This document shows positions 23,042-26,637 of a stretch of 26,637 nucleotides of DNA, one piece after another. Below the pieces are notes generated by a model. The model saw nothing but the letters and a program-made list of their open reading frames with translations. It had not been told where the DNA came from and searched no databases. Position numbers and translations under genes: made by a program. The DNA is from a bacterium. GTDB lineage: Bacteria; Bacillota_I; Bacilli_A; RFN20; DUOF01. Position 1 is the first letter of the stretch, and each line of letters starts with the position of its first letter. The stretch lies in NCBI GenBank assembly GCA_012839015.1, contig DUOF01000087.1:1-26637 (forward strand), written 5' to 3'.

Positions 23042-23758
23042 ATGTATCAGAGAATCTTACTTAAACTTAGTGGTGAGGCGCTTATGGGTAGCAATAGCGA
23101 TAATTCTAGAGTGTTAAATAAAGATGTTGTGTTTAACTTAGCCAACCAAGTAAAAGAATTAGTGAATTTGAATAAAGAAGTAGGAATCGTAATAGGTGGG
23201 GGTAATATCTTCAGGGGTCGTTACAGTGAAGAGTTTTCAATTATGAAAGCGCCAGCAGACTACATGGGTATGGTTGCTACCATCTTCAACTCACTGGCCT
23301 TTAAAGCTGTTTTAGACGCTATAAACGTTGAGAGCGTAGTGATGAGTGCAATAAGCATAAATCAGGTTTGTGAGCCATATTATTATTTGAAAGCGCTTTC
23401 TCATTTAAATAAGAAAAGGGTGGTTATCTTTGCAGGTGGTACAGGCAACCCTTATTTTTCTACTGATACCGCTGCCGCACTTAGGGCTAGTGAAATAAAT
23501 GCCGATATTATTTTAATGGCTAAAAACGGGGTTGATGGAGTTTATGACAAAGACCCTAGGAAAAACAAGGATTATAAAATGTATAAGAAAATAACTTATA
23601 AGGAAATACTGGATAAGGGCTTGGAGGTTGTAGATTCAAGTTGTATAACCCTTTGTAAAGAAAATAAAACTAGTTTGATAGTCTTTAATGTGGCAACTGA
23701 AAATGCTATAATTGACATTGTAAAAGGTGAAGATATTGGAACCTTCATAGGAGAGTGA
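23042..23758 (+). CDS. pyrH: UMP kinase
   Basis: This bacterial amino-acid-kinase-family enzyme phosphorylates UMP to UDP, feeding pyrimidine nucleotide synthesis. The 238-residue length is standard. Visible motifs are ILLKLSGEALMG at the start (phosphate-binding Lys), VIGGGNIFRGR, ADYMGMVATIFNSLAF, the VVIFAGGTGNPYFSTDTAAALRA loop, the nucleotide-site VDGVYDKDPRK, and LEVVDSS. GGAGG precedes the ATG by 7 bases. It lies in the conserved rpsB-tsf-pyrH-frr block, with the frr start overlapping or abutting its stop. PyrH is distinct from eukaryotic UMP/CMP kinases. Confidence 0.96.
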   Translation: MYQRILLKLSGEALMGSNSDNSRVLNKDVVFNLANQVKELVNLNKEVGIVIGGGNIFRGRYSEEFSIMKAPADYMGMVATIFNSLAFKAVLDAINVESVVMSAISINQVCEPYYYLKALSHLNKKRVVIFAGGTGNPYFSTDTAAALRASEINADIILMAKNGVDGVYDKDPRKNKDYKMYKKITYKEILDKGLEVVDSSCITLCKENKTSLIVFNVATENAIIDIVKGEDIGTFIGE

Positions 23759-23763
23759 AAAAA

Positions 23764-24309
23764 ATGGAAAATATTATTGAAAATGCAAAGCAGAGAATGA
23801 ACAAAACTATTGAAGTCTTTGAAAAAGAATTATCCTCAGTTAGAACAGGAAGAGCTACTTCTAGTATGCTTGATAGGGTGGAAGTTATGTATTATGGTTT
23901 TAAAACACCACTTAACCAAGTGGCCTCTATTTCTGTGCAAGAACCACGTCTCTTGCTTATCAAACCTTACGATAAATCTACTTTAAAGGATATCGAAAAA
24001 GGAATAGCAGAAGCTAACCTTGGTTTTAACCCCATCAATGATGGTGAGGTTATCAGAATCAGTGTTCCTGAACTTACTGAGGACAGAAGAAGAGATATGG
24101 TCAAGATAGTTAGAAAAATAAATGAAGAAAATAAAGTAGCTATCAGAAACATCCGTAGGGATGCTAATGACACAATCAAAAAAGACAAGGATACCTCAGA
24201 AGATATGAGGAGAAGTTTAGAATCTGAAGTTCAAAAGCTAACTGATGAATTTATCAAGAAGATAGATACAATCACCAGTATTAAAGAAAAGGAAATAATG
24301 ACTATTTAG
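23764..24309 (+). CDS. frr: Ribosome recycling factor
   Basis: RRF splits post-termination ribosomes together with EF-G. A GTG at 23755 overlapping the pyrH stop is in frame, but AGGAG (23749-23753) is too close to it and better spaced for the ATG at 23764. That start yields 181 residues. The two-domain L-shaped protein is recognisable from FEKELSSVRTGRATSSMLD in the helical domain, the beta domain with YGFKTPLNQVASISVQEPR, the segment IRISVPELTEDRRRDMVK, and the ending KIDTITSIKEKEIM. It completes the pyrH-frr pair seen in most bacteria. A short hairpin lies downstream before uppS. Confidence 0.96.
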   Translation: MENIIENAKQRMNKTIEVFEKELSSVRTGRATSSMLDRVEVMYYGFKTPLNQVASISVQEPRLLLIKPYDKSTLKDIEKGIAEANLGFNPINDGEVIRISVPELTEDRRRDMVKIVRKINEENKVAIRNIRRDANDTIKKDKDTSEDMRRSLESEVQKLTDEFIKKIDTITSIKEKEIMTI

Positions 24310-24343
24310 AGATTTTTAGTCACAGTTTAACCGTGTGTATTAC

Positions 24344-24362
24344 ACCCACTTACGTGGGTTTT
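24344..24362 (+). terminator. Weak terminator-like hairpin between frr and uppS
   Basis: ACCCAC (24344-24349) pairs with GTGGGT (24354-24359) over the loop TTAC, and four T residues end the element. The T run is short, so termination would be partial. Confidence 0.45.
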
Positions 24363-24384
24363 ACACTAAAAGGGGGAAACAAAC

Positions 24385-25119
24385 TTGAGTCTTAATGAAT
24401 ACATCTTTAAATCATTAGATAGTAATATCCCTAAACACGTTGCCCTTATAATGGACGGTAATGGTAGATGGGCAACCCTAAGGGGATTGGACAGATCAAA
24501 AGGACACCAAGAAGGTGTTAAAAGAATTAGTGATGTGGTTAGGACAGCTGATAAAATAGGAGTGAAAGCAATAACTATTTTTGCCTTCTCTACTGAAAAC
24601 TGGTCTAGACCTCAAAAAGAAATAGATGAAATATTTGCCCTAGTAAGAAAATACTTAAAAGAGGAAAGATTCAACGAGGACAATGTTAAAATTACCTTTA
24701 TGGGTGATCATAGTATTCTAGATGAGGATACTAGAAAGACTATTCAAGAGGTTAGAGAAAAGACAAGCGGTAATACGGGTACTATTTTAAATATAGCCCT
24801 TAATTACGGTTCAAAAGAAGAGACACTTAATGCTATAAAAACTATTAGCAAAGACTATAAAAATGGTAAAATAGATATTGAAGAATTAGATTATAATAGA
24901 GTGGAAAACCATTTAATGAGTAAGGGTTTACCTGACATTGACCTTATGGTTCGGACAGGCGGGGAGAAAAGACTTTCAAATTTCTTACTATGGCAGTTAG
25001 CCTATAGTGAACTACACTTTACACCAGTATACTGGCCTGACTATAACGAACTTGAATTTATTAATTCAATCAAAGAATATCAAAAAAGAGAAAGAAGATT
25101 TGGGGGATTAAAATTATGA
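24385..25119 (+). CDS. uppS: Undecaprenyl diphosphate synthase (cis-prenyltransferase)
   Basis: UppS adds isoprene units to farnesyl diphosphate in cis to make the C55 carrier for peptidoglycan and teichoic acid precursors. It starts with TTG at 24385, eight bases after GGGGG; no ATG is available in frame near this point. In 244 residues it has the catalytic-metal Asp24 in HVALIMDGNGRWA, SKGHQEG, TIFAFSTENWSRP, the IPP-binding RTGGEKRLSNFLLWQ and the late YWPDYNE segment. All family motifs are present. Its stop overlaps the cdsA start by four bases (ATGA), so both lipid genes are translated together. Confidence 0.96.
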   Translation: MSLNEYIFKSLDSNIPKHVALIMDGNGRWATLRGLDRSKGHQEGVKRISDVVRTADKIGVKAITIFAFSTENWSRPQKEIDEIFALVRKYLKEERFNEDNVKITFMGDHSILDEDTRKTIQEVREKTSGNTGTILNIALNYGSKEETLNAIKTISKDYKNGKIDIEELDYNRVENHLMSKGLPDIDLMVRTGGEKRLSNFLLWQLAYSELHFTPVYWPDYNELEFINSIKEYQKRERRFGGLKL

Positions 25120-25970
25120 AAAAAAGAATAATTACTGGAACACTAATGGCACTGATAGTATTTCCATTACTATTCATTGGAGGGGTGCCGTTCCTTATCG
25201 CCTCGATAGCGCTAACTGGTGTTTGTTTATATGAGGTGACCAAGGTTAAGAAAGTGTCCCCTTATATAAGTATCCCACTTATTATGGCAACACTATTTTT
25301 CACCTTCTTTGATTATGCAACAATCAATGAAACATTCCTAAGTTATCCTATTTACTATCCAGTAATTATGACCTTAGTTTTATATACCATTGCTATATTT
25401 AATAAGGACATAAAGGTTGAAGATGTAAATTACTTAGTAGTAATGCATCTTGTCTTCTCTATATTTGGTCGTGGTATAATTTATCTTAGGGGACTAAACG
25501 ACAATGCGAACGTTATATTTTATCTTATTCTAACAACTATGTCGGTAGATATATTTGCCTACTTCATCGGCCGTAAGTTCGGCAAGAATAAACTTAACGA
25601 GCGGATATCTCCTAAAAAGACTATCGAAGGTTCAATCGGAGGAATCGCCTTCGGGGTAATAATTGGGTTGCTGGTGTCAGCATTCTTCCCAATCTTTACT
25701 AGTAATAATACCACTCCTTTTATTGGGCTTGCGCTTAATACTAGTTTCAACCTACCTAATTACTTGTTGGTAATAGTACTGACTCTAGTCTTAACTATTA
25801 CTGCCCAGTTAGGGGACTTAATGTTTAGTCTAATTAAAAGGACTTTCAAGATAAAAGATTTCTCTAATATCCTTCCAGGACATGGGGGAATAATAGACAG
25901 AATAGATGGCATTAGTTTTAATGTTATTATCGTTAGTTTTTTACATATATTTTTAATGTTATTTATTTAA
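25116..25970 (+). CDS. cdsA: Phosphatidate cytidylyltransferase
   Basis: CdsA makes CDP-diacylglycerol from phosphatidic acid and CTP at the membrane, the branch point to phosphatidylglycerol and cardiolipin. In 284 residues there are about seven to eight membrane helices and the family signature near the C terminus: LIKRTFKIKDFSNILPGHGG followed by IIDRIDG, with the acidic metal-binding residues. The segment SVDIFAYFIGRKFGKNKL and SPKKTIEGSIGG are further conserved sites. The ATG overlaps the uppS stop. In B. subtilis dxr comes next; here the site-2 protease gene follows directly, so the gene order lacks dxr. Confidence 0.95.
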   Translation: MKKRIITGTLMALIVFPLLFIGGVPFLIASIALTGVCLYEVTKVKKVSPYISIPLIMATLFFTFFDYATINETFLSYPIYYPVIMTLVLYTIAIFNKDIKVEDVNYLVVMHLVFSIFGRGIIYLRGLNDNANVIFYLILTTMSVDIFAYFIGRKFGKNKLNERISPKKTIEGSIGGIAFGVIIGLLVSAFFPIFTSNNTTPFIGLALNTSFNLPNYLLVIVLTLVLTITAQLGDLMFSLIKRTFKIKDFSNILPGHGGIIDRIDGISFNVIIVSFLHIFLMLFI

Positions 25971-25988
25971 TGGAAAAGAGGAAAAATG

Positions 25989-26637
25989 ATGTTTATAGTA
26001 AACTTGATTATATTTTTAGTATCACTTTCAGTTTTAGTCTTTGTGCATGAGCTAGGACACTTTGTGTTTGCAAAGCTTTTCGGCGTTTATTGCCATGAGT
26101 TTTCTTTGGGTATGGGTCCGGCAATTGTTAAAAAGAAGTTTAAGAGGGATACTGAGACTACTTATTCTCTAAGATGTTTACCAATCGGTGGCTATGTAGC
26201 AATGGCTGGCGAGGAAATAGAAGATGATAAGGATGAAAAGAGAACTAAAGTACCATATGAGAGAACTATAAACGGGATCAAAGCTTGGAAAAGAGCGATT
26301 GTAGTTGTAGCGGGTGCAGTGGTGAATTTTATCTTTGGACTTTTCCTTATTAGTGTAGTTGTTTTTAGTGGTGGTATTAATAATATTGAAGAAAGAGCCT
26401 TAATCGAAGTGCAAGAAGGATCTCTTGCCTATGAGTCAGGACTTAGGACTGACGATTTAATCACTAGAATTACCATTACAGGGGGCAAGGAGAACACTTG
26501 TAATACAGGATGTGATATTGAAGGAAGTGAACAATTATTTGCTTATTTAACTGATTTTAAACCTAGTGAAGAGGGAGAAAGTCAGACAATTAAATTTGAA
26601 TACTCAAGAGGAGAGTTAAATGACTCAATTAGTTTAA
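25989..26637 (+). CDS. rseP: Site-2 protease RseP/RasP, 3' end cut by window
   Basis: RseP/RasP is an intramembrane zinc metalloprotease that cleaves membrane-anchored anti-sigma factors and remnant signal peptides. Two in-frame ATGs occur (25986 and 25989); GAGG (25978-25981) is better spaced for the second. The first helix contains the HELGH zinc site at residues 20-24 (FVHELGHFVFAKLFG), then FSLGMGP and LPIGGYVAMAGEE. A second helix lies near 98-122 (AIVVVAGAVVNFIFGLFLIS). A PDZ domain begins at about residue 140 (VQEGSLAYESGLRTDDLI). The catalytic LDG motif of the C-terminal part lies beyond the window. Usual length is about 420 residues, so about half is present. Confidence 0.95.
   Translation, partial: MFIVNLIIFLVSLSVLVFVHELGHFVFAKLFGVYCHEFSLGMGPAIVKKKFKRDTETTYSLRCLPIGGYVAMAGEEIEDDKDEKRTKVPYERTINGIKAWKRAIVVVAGAVVNFIFGLFLISVVVFSGGINNIEERALIEVQEGSLAYESGLRTDDLITRITITGGKENTCNTGCDIEGSEQLFAYLTDFKPSEEGESQTIKFEYSRGELNDSISL

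Noticed and set aside
1..26637. CRISPR arrays, tRNA or rRNA genes, insertion sequences, attachment sites
   Set aside because: No regularly spaced direct repeats, cloverleaf with conserved T-loop bases, transposase frames or terminal repeats were seen. The only recombinase is the chromosomal XerC type.

Overview
The window reads as a chromosome segment of a low-GC Gram-positive bacterium (Firmicutes/Bacilli). It is AT-rich with strong Shine-Dalgarno sites, TTGACA/TATAAT promoters often with TGn extensions, and almost every gene on the plus strand. Gene order matches Bacillales blocks: fba-murA-rpmE-prfA-prmC, pcrA-ligA, dprA-topA-xerC, and rpsB-tsf-pyrH-frr-uppS-cdsA-rseP. The absence of dxr between cdsA and rseP would suit a mevalonate-pathway lineage such as Gemella or Staphylococcus. 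That genus-level guess is inference only.

Layout. 1-2917: 3' end of class II aldolase (fba) with a clear terminator, then murA, then a degenerate SGNH/GDSL-like secreted protein whose start codon is out of frame with its signal peptide. 2936-5221: own promoter, rpmE (L31), terminator, prfA (RF1) and prmC (the RF1/RF2 glutamine methyltransferase). 5219-6560: a good promoter, then a small HipA-N-terminal-like protein and a HipA-like kinase, resembling HipS-HipT without a HipB. 6602-8983: asnS, a 48-residue single-pass membrane protein and a polytopic membrane protein, coupled translationally. 8965-10788: a promoter-to-terminator unit of three membrane proteins, the third resembling the 2TM plus beta-barrel effectors of CBASS (Cap15) and Panoptes, plus a small charged protein with a GTG start.

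10859-15056: promoter, pcrA helicase and ligA. 15057-16213: a truncated membrane alpha/beta hydrolase joined at about 15489-15496 to the C-terminal third of TypA/BipA, either a genuine deletion or an assembly misjoin. 16216-19935: dprA, topA (own promoter) and a XerC-type recombinase. 19936-21115: two paralogous coiled-coil/membrane proteins, the second with an in-frame stop at codon 23. 21159-26637: rpsB behind a strongly foldable leader, tsf, pyrH, frr, uppS, cdsA and the start of the site-2 protease rseP/rasP.

Most genes serve housekeeping roles: cell-wall precursor synthesis (murA, uppS), translation (rpmE, prfA, prmC, asnS, rpsB, tsf, frr) and DNA metabolism (pcrA, ligA, dprA, topA, xerC). 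The accessory interest lies in the HipS/HipT-like pair, the Cap15-like operon, the hydrolase/typA chimera and the paralogue pair between xerC and rpsB. No tRNA, rRNA, CRISPR array or insertion sequence was seen.
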